Positions 1 to 8,614 are shown, counted from the stretch's first letter. The stretch is 64,000 nt of DNA from Lysobacter sp. K5869 (GCF_018847975.1 NZ_CP072597.1:682001-746000); one strand, 5' to 3'. Translations and numbers: made by a program. Notes: generated by a model from the sequence alone, not told the origin.

Positions 1-204
1 GCTGACGGATCGCTTCAGGTCTGGGATGTCCCAGGTCGGCTCCGTTCGCGCAGAACGAAGCCGAGTCGCACGCAACCCGCATCGCCCTCTCCGTCGCCCG
101 CTTAGCGCGGCACGGGCGCGCGCTCGTTTTCCCATCGCACTGCAGTCCACTCGAAGACCGCTTCCGGGTGGCCTTTGGCGTTTCCGTTCGACCGGAGCGC
201 GCCG
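1..204. other. Left-edge region, no gene recognised
   Basis: No convincing coding region, RNA or repeat is seen before the first gene. Open frames here have the codon pattern of GC-rich shadow frames. A promoter for the downstream cluster may lie here, but no clear -10/-35 pair was found. Confidence 0.4.
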
Positions 205-867
205 ATGCCCTTCCGTTTCGCCCTGTTTTGCCTGTTCGCGGCGTTGTCGCTGCACGCCGGCGCCGCGCGCGCCGGCGCCAGCCTGTACGTCGACGACGCC
301 GCCACCGTCGCGCGCGGCCGTTGCCAGCTCGAAAGCTGGCTGCGCGGCGCCGCGCCGGCGCGCGAGTTCACCTTGGCGCCGGCCTGCGATGTCGCCGGCA
401 CCGAACTCGGCCTGAGCCACAGCGATTACGCCGCGCCGCACGCGGCGGCCGCGCAGAGCCTGAGCGCCAAGCGCGTGCTGCGCGCCTCCGCGCAGGGTTG
501 GGCGTTGGCCGCGTCGCTCAGCGCCAACTGGAGCGGCGGCCGCTACGACGGCTGGACCTTCAATCTGCCGCTGACGCTCGGCCCCGATCCGAACGGCCCG
601 CGTTTGTGGCACCTCAATCTCGGCTGGAATCAGCCGCGCCAAGGCCGTGCGCGGCTCACCGGCGGCGTCGGCCTGGAGCAGGCGCTGAGCGCGCGCTGGA
701 CCGCGCTGGCCGAGCTCTATGCCGACGCCCACGGCGATGCCGGCGGCCAACTCGGCCTGCGCCGCGCGCTGAGCGACGACGCCAGCTTCGACCTGCTGCT
801 GGGCGACCGCGAACGCGATCCGCGCGGTCCCTGGCTGACCCTCGGTTTCAACCTCGCGCTGCGTTGA
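205..867 (+). CDS. Exported hypothetical protein, possible outer-membrane barrel
   Basis: About 220 residues. The N-terminus has a basic start, a hydrophobic core (ALFCLFAALSL) and an AxA-type signal peptidase site near residue 23 (AARAGA). The rest alternates short hydrophobic/aromatic strands (WALAASLSANW, WHLNLGWNQ, WLTLGFNLAL), as in small outer-membrane barrels. I chose ATG 205 over the upstream in-frame ATG 175 because GGAG lies 7 nt before it and it opens directly into the signal peptide. It is the first gene of a same-strand run leading into the ABC transporter, so it may be an accessory envelope part of that system. No family is recognised with certainty. Confidence 0.65.
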   Translation: MPFRFALFCLFAALSLHAGAARAGASLYVDDAATVARGRCQLESWLRGAAPAREFTLAPACDVAGTELGLSHSDYAAPHAAAAQSLSAKRVLRASAQGWALAASLSANWSGGRYDGWTFNLPLTLGPDPNGPRLWHLNLGWNQPRQGRARLTGGVGLEQALSARWTALAELYADAHGDAGGQLGLRRALSDDASFDLLLGDRERDPRGPWLTLGFNLALR

Positions 868-913
868 ACGCCGCGCTCCATCGACCGGTCGAACCCACCG
901 CAAGGAGGACGCC

Positions 914-1270
914 ATGACCCTGCTGCACTTCCCCCTGCACCGCGCCCGCGCTCAACACCGCGGCCTCGCGCCGCTGCTGCGGCTGGCCTGCGCGCAACTG
1001 CGCGCGCGCGACGCCGCGCCGCCGGCCGGGCCGCTGATCGCGCAATGGCGCCGCTCGCTCGCGAGCGGCCGTCTGGAATGCCGCTGGGTGCGCGCCGACG
1101 CGGCCGACGAACCGCCGGGACGAAAACGCGACGACCGCTCTGCCCCGCGCGCGCTGCGCCGCGCGCGTCCGTTCCGTTCCGCCGAGGCCCGCCCCGATGT
1201 CCGTCTTCCGTCCCTTCTCGCTGCTGCCGCCGGCGCTGTTGCGCCAGCGCTGGTGGCCCAACGCTTATGA
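914..1270 (+). CDS. Short hypothetical ORF overlapping the permease start
   Basis: A 118-residue frame whose ATG has a very good ribosome site (AAGGAGGA, 903-908 region, about 5 nt spacing). It runs 74 bp into the downstream permease gene. The product is rich in Arg, Ala and Leu, has no signal peptide and matches no family I know. The first 60-70 residues look more protein-like than the Arg/Pro-rich C-terminus. It may be a genuine small protein, a leader ORF coupling translation to the permease, or a decayed gene. The ribosome site is the strongest support for expression. Confidence 0.45.
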   Translation: MTLLHFPLHRARAQHRGLAPLLRLACAQLRARDAAPPAGPLIAQWRRSLASGRLECRWVRADAADEPPGRKRDDRSAPRALRRARPFRSAEARPDVRLPSLLAAAAGAVAPALVAQRL

Positions 1271-2942
1271 CCTGATCGCCTTCGCCCTGCTGATCGCCTG
1301 CGCCGTGGCGCTGGCGCACGCGGCGATGGAAACGCGCGCGCCGCTGTCGGCCTTGCACCTGGACCCGATCTCGTTGGATCCCGCACGCCTGCCCGATTAC
1401 GCGCTGCGCACCACGCTGCGCATGTTCGCCGCGATGCTGGCCTCGCTGTTGTTCACCTTCACCATCGCCACCTGGGCGGCCAAGAGCCCGCGCGCCGGGC
1501 GCTTGATCGTGCCGGCGCTGGACATCCTGCAATCGGTGCCGGTCCTGGGCTTTCTGAGCTTCACCGTGACCGCCTTCCTCGGCCTGTTCCCGGGCCGCCA
1601 GCTCGGCGCCGAATGCGCGGCGGTGTTCGCCATCTTCACCAGTCAGGCCTGGAACATGGCGTTCTCGTTCTACCAATCGCTGCGCACCTTGCCGCGCGAT
1701 CTCGACGAAGTCGCGCGCGGCTTCGGTCTGAGCGCGTGGCAACGGTTCTGGCGGCTGGAGGCGCCGTTCGCGATGCCCGGCCTGGTGTGGAACGCGATGA
1801 TGTCGATGTCCGGCGGCTGGTTCTTCATCGTCGCCTCCGAAGCGATCACCGTCGGCGACACCACGGTGACGTTGCCGGGCGTGGGCTCATACCTCGCCTT
1901 GGCGATCGCGCGCGAGGACTTCGCCGCGGTCGGCTGGGCGGTGGCGGCGATGGCGCTGACCATCGTGCTGTGCGATCAGTTGCTGTTCCGCCCGATCGTG
2001 GCCTGGGCCGACAAGTTCCGCAGCGAGCAGACCGCGAGCCAGCAGCGGCCGCGTTCGTGGATGTACGAACTGATCCGCCGCACCCGCGCCGGCAAGCGCG
2101 CGCTGCGGCCTCTGACGTGGCTGTGGCAGCGCGCGCTGTGCCTGCGGCTGCGGCCGCGCGCGCCGGTCGCGGCCGCGGGCGTGGCGGCGAAGGCCTCGCC
2201 GTGGCTCGACCGCGCATGGCTGGCGGCGCTGCTGCTGGCCGCGGCGTTCGGCGCGTGGTTCGCGTTCGACTACGGCCGCCAGCATCTCGGCGGCGCGGAT
2301 TTGCGCGCGGCCTTCGGCGGCGGCCTCGCGACGCTGTTGCGGGTGACGGTGCTGATCGCGATCGCGAGTCTGATCTGGGTGCCCGTCGGCGTGTGGATCG
2401 GCCTGCGTCCGCGCTGGGCGCAGCGTCTGCAGCCGCTCGCGCAGTTGCTGGCGGCGTTTCCGGCCAACGTGCTGTTTCCCGGCGCGGTGATCGCGATCCT
2501 CGCCACCGGCGCGAACCCGGACGTGTGGCTGTCGCCGCTGATGGTGCTGGGCACGCAGTGGTACATCCTGTTCAACGTCATCGCCGGCGCCAGCGCGGTG
2601 CCCACCGATTTGCGCGAAGCCGCGACGGTGTACCGGCTGCGCTCGTGGACGTGGTGGCGCCGCGCGATCCTGCCGGCGGTGTTCCCCTACTACGTCACCG
2701 GCGCGCTCACTGCGTCGGGCGGCTCGTGGAACGCGAGCATCGTCGCCGAGTTCGTGAGCTGGGGCGACCGCCACGTCGAAGCCTACGGCCTGGGCTCCTA
2801 CATCGCCCGCGCCACCCAGGCCGGCGACTTCCCGCGCATCGTCCTCGGCGTCGCGGTGATGTCGCTGTTCGTCACCGCCTTCAACCGCGCCCTGTGGCGC
2901 CCGCTGTACGCCTACGCCGAACGGCGCCTGCGCCTGGATTGA
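1197..2942 (+). CDS. ABC transporter permease, two fused permease domains (NitT/TauT type)
   Basis: 581 residues, about twice the length of a normal NitT/TauT permease. It contains two binding-protein-dependent permease domains in tandem. Each carries an EAA-like loop that contacts the ATPase: one near residue 169 (DEVARGFGLSAW, then LEAPFAMPG) and one near residue 470 (LREAATVYRLRSW, then ILPAVFPYY). About a dozen hydrophobic segments are visible. The two halves are joined by an Arg-rich cytoplasmic linker around residues 280-330. The start ATG has GAGG 9 nt upstream. It precedes the ATPase gene by 47 bp. The substrate is unknown; the family handles nitrate, sulfonates, taurine and similar anions, and no binding protein is encoded in this window. 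Confidence 0.88.
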   Translation: MSVFRPFSLLPPALLRQRWWPNAYDLIAFALLIACAVALAHAAMETRAPLSALHLDPISLDPARLPDYALRTTLRMFAAMLASLLFTFTIATWAAKSPRAGRLIVPALDILQSVPVLGFLSFTVTAFLGLFPGRQLGAECAAVFAIFTSQAWNMAFSFYQSLRTLPRDLDEVARGFGLSAWQRFWRLEAPFAMPGLVWNAMMSMSGGWFFIVASEAITVGDTTVTLPGVGSYLALAIAREDFAAVGWAVAAMALTIVLCDQLLFRPIVAWADKFRSEQTASQQRPRSWMYELIRRTRAGKRALRPLTWLWQRALCLRLRPRAPVAAAGVAAKASPWLDRAWLAALLLAAAFGAWFAFDYGRQHLGGADLRAAFGGGLATLLRVTVLIAIASLIWVPVGVWIGLRPRWAQRLQPLAQLLAAFPANVLFPGAVIAILATGANPDVWLSPLMVLGTQWYILFNVIAGASAVPTDLREAATVYRLRSWTWWRRAILPAVFPYYVTGALTASGGSWNASIVAEFVSWGDRHVEAYGLGSYIARATQAGDFPRIVLGVAVMSLFVTAFNRALWRPLYAYAERRLRLD

Positions 2943-2989
2943 GCGCGCGCCGCCTTCGCTCGCCGAATGAATTTGGAAGGAGTTTTCTC

Positions 2990-4285
2990 ATGACCCTGCA
3001 CACCTGCCTCCGCCCGCTGATCGACGTGCGCGGCCTCAGCCAGCACTACGCCCGCGCCGGCAGCGAACCGCTGCGCGTGCTCGACCACGTCGATCTGCAA
3101 CTGCATCCCGGCGAAATCGTCGGCCTGCTCGGCCGTTCCGGTTCGGGCAAGTCGACCTTGCTGCGCGCCATCGCCGGCTTGATCCGCCCCAGCGCCGGCG
3201 AAGTCGAATTCCTCGGCACGCCGCTGAGCCGCGCGCCGGCCGACATCGCCATGGTGTTCCAAAGCTTCGCCCTGTTCCCGTGGCTGACCGTGCTGCAGAA
3301 CGTCGAACTGGGCCTGGAAGCGCGCGGCGTCGCGCCCGCGCAGCGGCGCCAGCGCGCGCTCGCGGCGATCGACCTGATCGGCTTGGACGGCTACGAAAGC
3401 GCGTATCCGAAGGAGCTTTCCGGCGGCATGCGGCAACGCGTCGGCCTCGCCCGCGCGCTGGTCGTGGAGCCGAAAGTGCTGCTGATGGACGAGCCGTTCT
3501 CCGCGCTCGACGTGCTCACCGCGCAGACGCTGCGCGGCGATCTGCTCGACCTGTGGGCCGAGCGCCGCATGCCGATCGAATCGATCCTGATGGTCACCCA
3601 CAACATCGAGGAAGCGGTGTTGATGTGCGACCGCATCCTGATCTTCGGCTCGCACCCGGGCCGGGTGATCGAGGAGATCCGGGTCGAACTCACGCAGCCG
3701 CGCGACCGCTTCGATCCGGCGTTCCGCGAGCTGGTCGATGCGATCTACCAGCGCATGACCGGCGGCGCACAACCCGGCGCGGCGCCGCGCGGCGGTTTGG
3801 CGATGGAATTGCCGCAGGTCTCCAGCAACCTCATCGCCGGTTTGATCGAAGCCTTGGCCGAACCGCCGTACCGCGGCCACGCCGATTTGCCGGCGCTGGC
3901 GGCGCAGTTGCAGTTGGAGATCGACGAACTGTTCCCCATCGCCGAAAGCCTGCAACTGCTGGGACTGGCCGAACTCGGCGACGGCGACCTGCGCCTGAGC
4001 GAGACCGGCGCGCGCTTCGTCGCGCTCGATACCGACGCGCGCAAGCATTTGTTCGCGCGCCAACTGGCCGCGCACGTGCCGCTGGCCGCGCACATCCGCC
4101 GGGTGCTGGACGAACGCGCCGCGCATCAGGCGCCGGCGCGGCGCTTCCGCGACGAGTTGGAGGACCACATGTCGCCCGACTACGCGGCCGCGACCCTGCG
4201 CGCGGTCACGTCGTGGGCACGCTACGCGGAGTATTTCGCTTACGACGAAGCGGCGGACCGGTTCAGCCTGGACAACCCGGGTTGA
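2990..4285 (+). CDS. ABC transporter ATP-binding protein with AAA-associated C-terminal domain
   Basis: 431 residues. The N-terminal 260 residues form a standard nitrate/sulfonate-type ATPase: Walker A GRSGSGKST at about 48-56, signature LSGGMRQ near 143, Walker B LLMDEP near 164, and the switch histidine in MVTHN near 201. The remaining 150 or so residues resemble the AAA-associated C-terminal domain found in a subset of these ATPases, with a winged-helix-like character; it may act as a regulatory lid. ATG 2990 is set by GGAAGGAG about 8 nt upstream and by the start of the ABC fold. It pairs with the fused permease just upstream. This gives one ATPase polypeptide (probably a homodimer) per double permease. 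Confidence 0.9.
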   Translation: MTLHTCLRPLIDVRGLSQHYARAGSEPLRVLDHVDLQLHPGEIVGLLGRSGSGKSTLLRAIAGLIRPSAGEVEFLGTPLSRAPADIAMVFQSFALFPWLTVLQNVELGLEARGVAPAQRRQRALAAIDLIGLDGYESAYPKELSGGMRQRVGLARALVVEPKVLLMDEPFSALDVLTAQTLRGDLLDLWAERRMPIESILMVTHNIEEAVLMCDRILIFGSHPGRVIEEIRVELTQPRDRFDPAFRELVDAIYQRMTGGAQPGAAPRGGLAMELPQVSSNLIAGLIEALAEPPYRGHADLPALAAQLQLEIDELFPIAESLQLLGLAELGDGDLRLSETGARFVALDTDARKHLFARQLAAHVPLAAHIRRVLDERAAHQAPARRFRDELEDHMSPDYAAATLRAVTSWARYAEYFAYDEAADRFSLDNPG

Positions 4286-4452
4286 TCCCCACTGTTTGAG
4301 GCGTCGGCATCGCGGCCCGCCCGCGAACGCGGGTGGCGCGTCGGCGCGCGCCCCGCACCGGCCGTCATCTTCGCGGGCGAGGCTGTCGCAAGCGGATCTT
4401 CTGCACCGACGCGGCCCTCGCTTACCCCACACGCCCCACCACCGGAGCCGCC

Positions 4453-5169
4453 ATGCGCTTCCTGCACACCTTCCAACTGCTGCCGTTCCTCGACACCGTC
4501 GCCAGCCTGCTGGCCGCGTTCGTGCTGGGCACCTTGATCGGCGCCGAGCGCCAGTACCGCCAGCGCACCGCGGGCCTGCGCACCAACGTGCTGGTCGCGG
4601 TCGGCGCGGCCGCGTTCGTCGATCTGGGCATGCGCTTGGCCGGCAGCGTCGAGGCGGTGCGGGTGATCTCCTATGTGGTGTCCGGCATCGGTTTCCTCGG
4701 CGCCGGCGTGATTATGAAGGAAGGCATGAACGTGCGCGGCCTCAACACCGCGGCGACGCTGTGGTGCTCGGCCGCGGTCGGCGCCTGCACCGGCGCCGAC
4801 ATGATCGCCGAGGGCGCGCTGCTGACCGCGTTCGTGATCGCCGGCAACACCTTGCTGCGGCCGCTGGTCAACGCGATCAACCGGGTTCCGATCGACGAAC
4901 GCGTGTCGGAAGCGACCTATGAGGTGCGCCTGAGCGCCGCACCGGAGTCGGCGCCGGCGGCGCGCGAGTGGCTGGTCGATCATCTGGAGGCGGCGAATTA
5001 TCCCGTCGGCGATGTCGACGTGGACGAGCACGGCGAGACCACGACCGAGATCGTCGCGACCTTGGTCAGCACCGCGGTGGTGGCGGCGGAATTGGACGCG
5101 GTGGTGGAGCGATTGCGGCGCTTGCCGGGGGTGATGCATGCGACCTGGGAGTCGAGCACGCGCGATTGA
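4453..5169 (+). CDS. MgtC/SapB family inner-membrane protein
   Basis: 238 residues. The first 140 form the hydrophobic MgtC/SapB domain with family hallmarks: GTLIGAERQ near residue 29, RTAGLRTN, GIGFLGAGVIM and the GLNTAATLW segment. The C-terminal 90 residues are soluble and end in an ACT-like alpha/beta pattern (YEVRLSAAPES, then VVAAELDAVVERL), as in the longer MgtC subgroup. MgtC proteins help cells cope with low magnesium and, in pathogens, macrophage survival, partly through the F1Fo ATPase. ATG 4453 has GGAG about 5 nt upstream. The 167-bp upstream gap is GC-rich; I did not recognise a magnesium riboswitch in it. Confidence 0.88.
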   Translation: MRFLHTFQLLPFLDTVASLLAAFVLGTLIGAERQYRQRTAGLRTNVLVAVGAAAFVDLGMRLAGSVEAVRVISYVVSGIGFLGAGVIMKEGMNVRGLNTAATLWCSAAVGACTGADMIAEGALLTAFVIAGNTLLRPLVNAINRVPIDERVSEATYEVRLSAAPESAPAAREWLVDHLEAANYPVGDVDVDEHGETTTEIVATLVSTAVVAAELDAVVERLRRLPGVMHATWESSTRD

Positions 5170-5196
5170 GTCGCGCCGGATGTCGCGGATGCAGCC

Positions 5197-5645
5197 TGTA
5201 GGAGCGGCGTGAGCCGCGACCGCGGGGTAGCCGGTCGCGTCGCAAGCGCGATGTCGCGGTCGCGGCTTGCGCCGCTCCTACAGTCGGAACCGCGGCGACG
5301 TCGCAGGCGCTTCTTCGTACGTAGCGAGCTATCAACGCTCGCAGCTGAAAACCACCGCACAGGTCACGGGCTCGCCCTGTAGGAGCGGCGCAAGCCGCGA
5401 CCGCTGGGTAGCCGGTCGCGTCGCAAGCGCGATGTCGCGGTCGCGGCTTACGCCGCTCCTACAGTCGGAATCGCGGCGACGTCGCAGGCGCTTCTTCGTA
5501 CGTCGCGAGCTATCAACGCTCGCAGCTGAAAACCACCGCACAGGTCACGGGCTCGCCCTGTAGGAGCGGCGCGAGCCGCGACCGCGGAATGGCCGGTCGC
5601 GCCGCATGTGCGGTGTCGCGGTCGCGGCTTACGCCGCTCCTACAG
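5197..5645. repeat. Tandem array of three REP-like hairpins, 181-bp period
   Basis: Three imperfect 87-bp palindromes at 5197-5283, 5378-5464 and 5559-5645, each starting tgtaggagcggcg and ending ccgctcctacag. They are spaced by exactly 181 bp. The 94-bp segments between them are nearly identical and contain ttcttcgtacgt and ctgaaaaccaccgcac. The array therefore looks like 2.5 tandem copies of a 181-bp unit. It fills the gap between the MgtC gene and the convergent sigma-factor gene and may act as a transcription barrier. The hairpin family recurs throughout the window. Confidence 0.93.
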
Positions 5646-5659
5646 GGGCCACCGTCGCA

Positions 5660-6919
5660 TCAGGCGCACTCGGCGGCGCGGCCGAGCAGGAATTCGCGTT
5701 CGCGGCCGTTGCGGGTCAGGCCGGCGGCGCGCTCGAATTCGGCGCGCGCTTCCTCGCGCCGGCCGAGCTTGAACAGCAGGTCGCCGCGCACGCTCGGCAG
5801 CAGGTGGTACTGCTTCATCGACGGCTCCTGCATCAGCGCATCGACCAGCGGCAGCGCCGCTTCTGGGCCGAACGCCATCGACACCGCGACCGCGCGGTTG
5901 AGTTCGACCACCGGCGAGGGCGTGCGCTGGGCCAGCCGCTGGTACAAGGCGGCGATGCGCGCCCACGGCGTGTCCTGGGCGGTGGCGGCGCGGGCGTGGC
6001 AAACGGCGATGGCGGACTGCAGCACGTACGGGCCTTCGGAGCCGCCGAGCTGCACCGCACGCTCCAACGCGGCGAGGCCGCGCTGGATCTGCAGGCGGTC
6101 CCACTTCGAGCGGTCCTGATCGAGCAGCAGGATCGGCTGGCCGTCCGGGCCGGTGCGCGCCTTCGCGCGCGAGGCCTGGATTTCCATCAGCGCGACCAGC
6201 CCGAACACTTCCGGTTCCTTCGGCATCAACCCGGCCAGGATGCGGCCCAGGCGCAGCGCGTCCTCGCACAGGTTTGGCCGCATCCAGTCGTCGCCGGCGG
6301 TGGCCGAATAGCCTTCGTTGAAGACCAGATAGATCACTTCCAGCACCGAGGACACGCGCTCGGCCAGCTCCTCGCCGCGCGGCACCTCGAACGGCACCTG
6401 CGCGTCGGCCAAGGTGCGCTTGGCGCGGACGATGCGCTGGGCGATGGTCGGTTCGCTGGCGAGGAAGGCGCGCGCGATCTCGTCGGTGGTCAGGCCGCCG
6501 AGCAGGCGCAAGGTCAGCGCGACCCGCGCTTCGGTGGACAGCACCGGGTGGCAGGAGATGAACACCAGGCGTAGCAGGTCGTCGCCGATGTCGTCGTCGA
6601 GCTTGTCGAAGAACTTGTCTTCGGCGTCGTCCTGGTCGGATTCGAGTTCGTAGCCGATCTGCTCGTGCTTGCGGTCGAGCAGCTTGCGCCGCCGCAGCCG
6701 GTCGATGGCGCGGTTCTTCGCGGTCTGCATCAGCCACGCGCCCGGGTTGTCGGGCACGCCGGTCTCGGGCCATTTCTCCAGCGCCACGATCAGCGCGTCC
6801 TGGGCCAGTTCCTCGGCCAGACCGACGTCGCGGACCATGCGGGTGAGACCGGCGATGAGCTTGGCCGATTCGATGCGCCAGACGGCGTCGATGGCGCGGT
6901 GGGTGTCGGTGGCCGTCAT
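5660..6919 (-). CDS. ECF-type RNA polymerase sigma factor, ECF42-like, with long C-terminal domain
   Basis: 419 residues, far longer than a classic ECF sigma factor of about 190. Region 2 occupies roughly residues 10-80 (LAEELAQDALIVALEKWP, then NPGAWLMQTAKNRAIDRLRRR). Region 4 lies near 125-175 (RVALTLRLLGGLTTDEIARAFL, with the recognition helix around TIAQRIVRAKR). The C-terminal 240 residues are helical and TPR-like, ending with LGRREEARAEFERAAGLTRN. This architecture and the neighbouring DGPF protein gene match group ECF42, where the C-terminal extension takes the place of a separate anti-sigma factor. ATG 6919 was chosen because the domain begins there; upstream frame extends through low-complexity sequence. 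It is followed by the repeat array and probably transcribed alone. Confidence 0.88.
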   Translation of the reverse strand: MTATDTHRAIDAVWRIESAKLIAGLTRMVRDVGLAEELAQDALIVALEKWPETGVPDNPGAWLMQTAKNRAIDRLRRRKLLDRKHEQIGYELESDQDDAEDKFFDKLDDDIGDDLLRLVFISCHPVLSTEARVALTLRLLGGLTTDEIARAFLASEPTIAQRIVRAKRTLADAQVPFEVPRGEELAERVSSVLEVIYLVFNEGYSATAGDDWMRPNLCEDALRLGRILAGLMPKEPEVFGLVALMEIQASRAKARTGPDGQPILLLDQDRSKWDRLQIQRGLAALERAVQLGGSEGPYVLQSAIAVCHARAATAQDTPWARIAALYQRLAQRTPSPVVELNRAVAVSMAFGPEAALPLVDALMQEPSMKQYHLLPSVRGDLLFKLGRREEARAEFERAAGLTRNGREREFLLGRAAECA

Positions 6920-7063
6920 GGCGACGGATGACACCACCTCGCGCGCCGAGTCGCAAGGGTCGGCGCGGCCGCGCGGGGGCGCGGCCGGTGTTTTTTCTCG
7001 TTTGTGCGTGGCGACGCGCTCGCGGGTGCTGCGGCGGGCGCTTCCGTCGCCGCCTCCCCTACC

Positions 7064-7157
7064 CGTCATTCCGGCGAAAGCCGGAATCCATTTTGCGTTC
7101 GCTCGGGCAGACGGGAAATCAAGAGCAAAATGGGTTCCGGCTTTCGCCGGAATGACG
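7064..7157. repeat. 94-bp inverted repeat of the cgtcattccggcgaaagccgg type
   Basis: The ends are near-perfect inverted copies (cgtcattccggcgaaagc and gctttcgccggaatgacg), with inner arms catttt and aaaatg. Similar but diverged elements lie at 12401-12487 and 52146-52231. It sits in the 379-bp gap between the ECF42-like gene and the VOC gene; nothing else was recognised in that gap. The structure resembles a small non-autonomous dispersed repeat. Confidence 0.85.
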
Positions 7158-7298
7158 GATGAGGGAGAACGGTGGGGTACGACGGCGCGGGAGCGCCCGC
7201 GGCGGGAATGACGACGGCCACGGCAGCAGCGGCGCGCCGCCACCGCTAGACCGGGCGACGGTTCGCGCCGCCGCCCGCCGCTGCCGCCGCCCGCCGGT

Positions 7299-7751
7299 TC
7301 AGGCGGCGGCCTGACCGTGTTCCTCGCCTTCCACGCAGCCCATCGCCTGCACGCAATTGACCATCCACGGCACGCCGAAACGGTCGGTGAGGATGCCGTA
7401 GGCCAGCGCCCAGAAGGTTTCCTGCAGCGGCATTTCGATCCGGCCGCCCTCGGCCAGCGCCTTGAAGATGCGCGCGGCGTGTTCCGGGTCGTTGAGGCTC
7501 AAGGTGACGTGCGCGCCTTTCACGCTCTGGTAGGGATAGGCCTCGGTGGCGTCGGTGCCCATCAGCATGAAGCCGTCGAGCTCGTAGCAGCCGTGCATGA
7601 TCTTGCTGCGCTCGGTCTCGCTGAGGTGCTCGCAGCCCGGGTTGTCGCCGAACGGCATCAACGCGTGGATCTTGCCGCCGAGGATCTTCTGGTAGGTCTC
7701 GAAGGCTTGCTTGCAATCGCCGTTGAAGGACAGGTAGGTGTTGAGTTGCAT
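7299..7751 (-). CDS. VOC family protein, PhnB / 3-demethylubiquinone-methyltransferase-like fold
   Basis: 150 residues. The sequence starts with the characteristic MQLNTYLSFNGDCKQAFETY, followed by LGGKI, the GTDA segment, SLNDPEHAARIF and LTDRFGVPWMVN. These are typical of the PhnB-like branch of the vicinal-oxygen-chelate superfamily. Despite family names in databases, enzymatic activity of this branch is mostly unproven. ATG 7751 has AGGAG 8-9 nt upstream, so the longer frame starting at 7856 is not needed. Together with the next gene upstream (DGPF protein) it forms the usual neighbourhood of ECF42-like sigma factors, and the three are probably functionally linked. Confidence 0.87.
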   Translation of the reverse strand: MQLNTYLSFNGDCKQAFETYQKILGGKIHALMPFGDNPGCEHLSETERSKIMHGCYELDGFMLMGTDATEAYPYQSVKGAHVTLSLNDPEHAARIFKALAEGGRIEMPLQETFWALAYGILTDRFGVPWMVNCVQAMGCVEGEEHGQAAA

Positions 7752-7953
7752 GGTGGCGGCTCCTGGTTCGGATGAAGGGGGAAGGCGCGGTCGCGGCGGG
7801 GGATCGCGCTGCGCTTTCATGAAGACGACGGATGGGAAAAGGCCGGATCGACACATTCGCGAAGTTTTTTTCGCGGCGTCACGGGGGCGTTCAGTTCGGC
7901 GATGCCGGTCCCGCCCGAGGCGGATGCATCGGCGCGAACGCCCTATCGGCGGA

Positions 7954-8379
7954 TCAATGGCGGCCGGCGACCTGCTCGCGCAGCTGTTCCTCGGCGGCCT
8001 GCAGCTCCGGCGTCAGCGCGTCGCCGAAGTCGGCGGCGTCGAACACCTGGCGGATTTCGATCTGCGACTGCGAGCCGTCCGGGTTCGGCACCCGCTTGAC
8101 CCACTCCACCGCTTCTTCCAGCGAACGCGCCTGGATCAGCCAGAACCCGGCGATCAACTCGCCCGGCGCCTCGAACGGCCCGTCGGCGACGCGGCGCGCG
8201 CGCCCGTCGAAGTGCACGCGCGCGCCGCGCGAGCTCGGGTGCAGGCCTTCGCCGCCCAGCAGCACGCCGGCGCGCACCAGTTCCTCGTTGTAGGCGCCCA
8301 TCGCGGTCAGCAGTTCGGTGCTGGGCATGACGCCGGCTTCGCTGTCGGCGGTGGCTTTGACGATCAGCATGAATTTCAT
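7954..8379 (-). CDS. YCII-related DGPF domain protein
   Basis: 141 residues. It opens with MKFMLIVKA and holds the family's defining DGPFEAPGELIAGFW motif around residues 66-80, then a helix-strand repeat (SLEEAVEWVKRVPN) and an IEIRQVF strand. YCII/DGPF proteins adopt a ferredoxin-like dimer fold; their reaction is generally unknown. They are the hallmark partner of ECF42 sigma factors. ATG 8379 has GAGGA about 8 nt upstream. It is transcribed in the same direction as the VOC gene (200 bp apart) and the sigma factor, so co-regulation is plausible. I saw no promoter I could assign with confidence. Confidence 0.88.
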   Translation of the reverse strand: MKFMLIVKATADSEAGVMPSTELLTAMGAYNEELVRAGVLLGGEGLHPSSRGARVHFDGRARRVADGPFEAPGELIAGFWLIQARSLEEAVEWVKRVPNPDGSQSQIEIRQVFDAADFGDALTPELQAAEEQLREQVAGRH

Positions 8380-8503
8380 GGTCGTGGTCCTCGTTTTGGC
8401 CGGCGGAAGCGCCGGTTTCTAGGAAGACGACGAACCGGGATCGGGGGAATCGACAAGGCCGGCGCGGAAATTTTTCCGGCGCGGGATGGGGCCGAAGCCG
8501 CTG

Positions 8504-8588
8504 GTAGGAGCGGCGTGAGCCGCGACCGCGACATCGCGGTTACGGCGCGACCGGCGACCCCGCGGTCGCGGCTCACGCCGCTCCTACA
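8504..8588. repeat. REP-like hairpin
   Basis: An 85-bp palindromic element (gtaggagcggcgtgagccgcgaccgc and its inverted partner), the same family as the array at 5197-5645. It lies between the DGPF gene and the acs terminator in a gap of about 310 bp that otherwise appears empty. Confidence 0.9.
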
Positions 8589-8614
8589 GGGGGAAACCGG
8601 ACTTGCGCGGCCAG

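Noticed and set aside
4286..4452. Magnesium riboswitch upstream of the MgtC gene
   Set aside because: No M-box or ykoY-type core was seen; the GC-rich hairpins are not specific.
5197..5645. CRISPR array
   Set aside because: The repeats are 87-bp palindromes with near-identical 94-bp spacers, the opposite of unique CRISPR spacers, and no cas genes are present.
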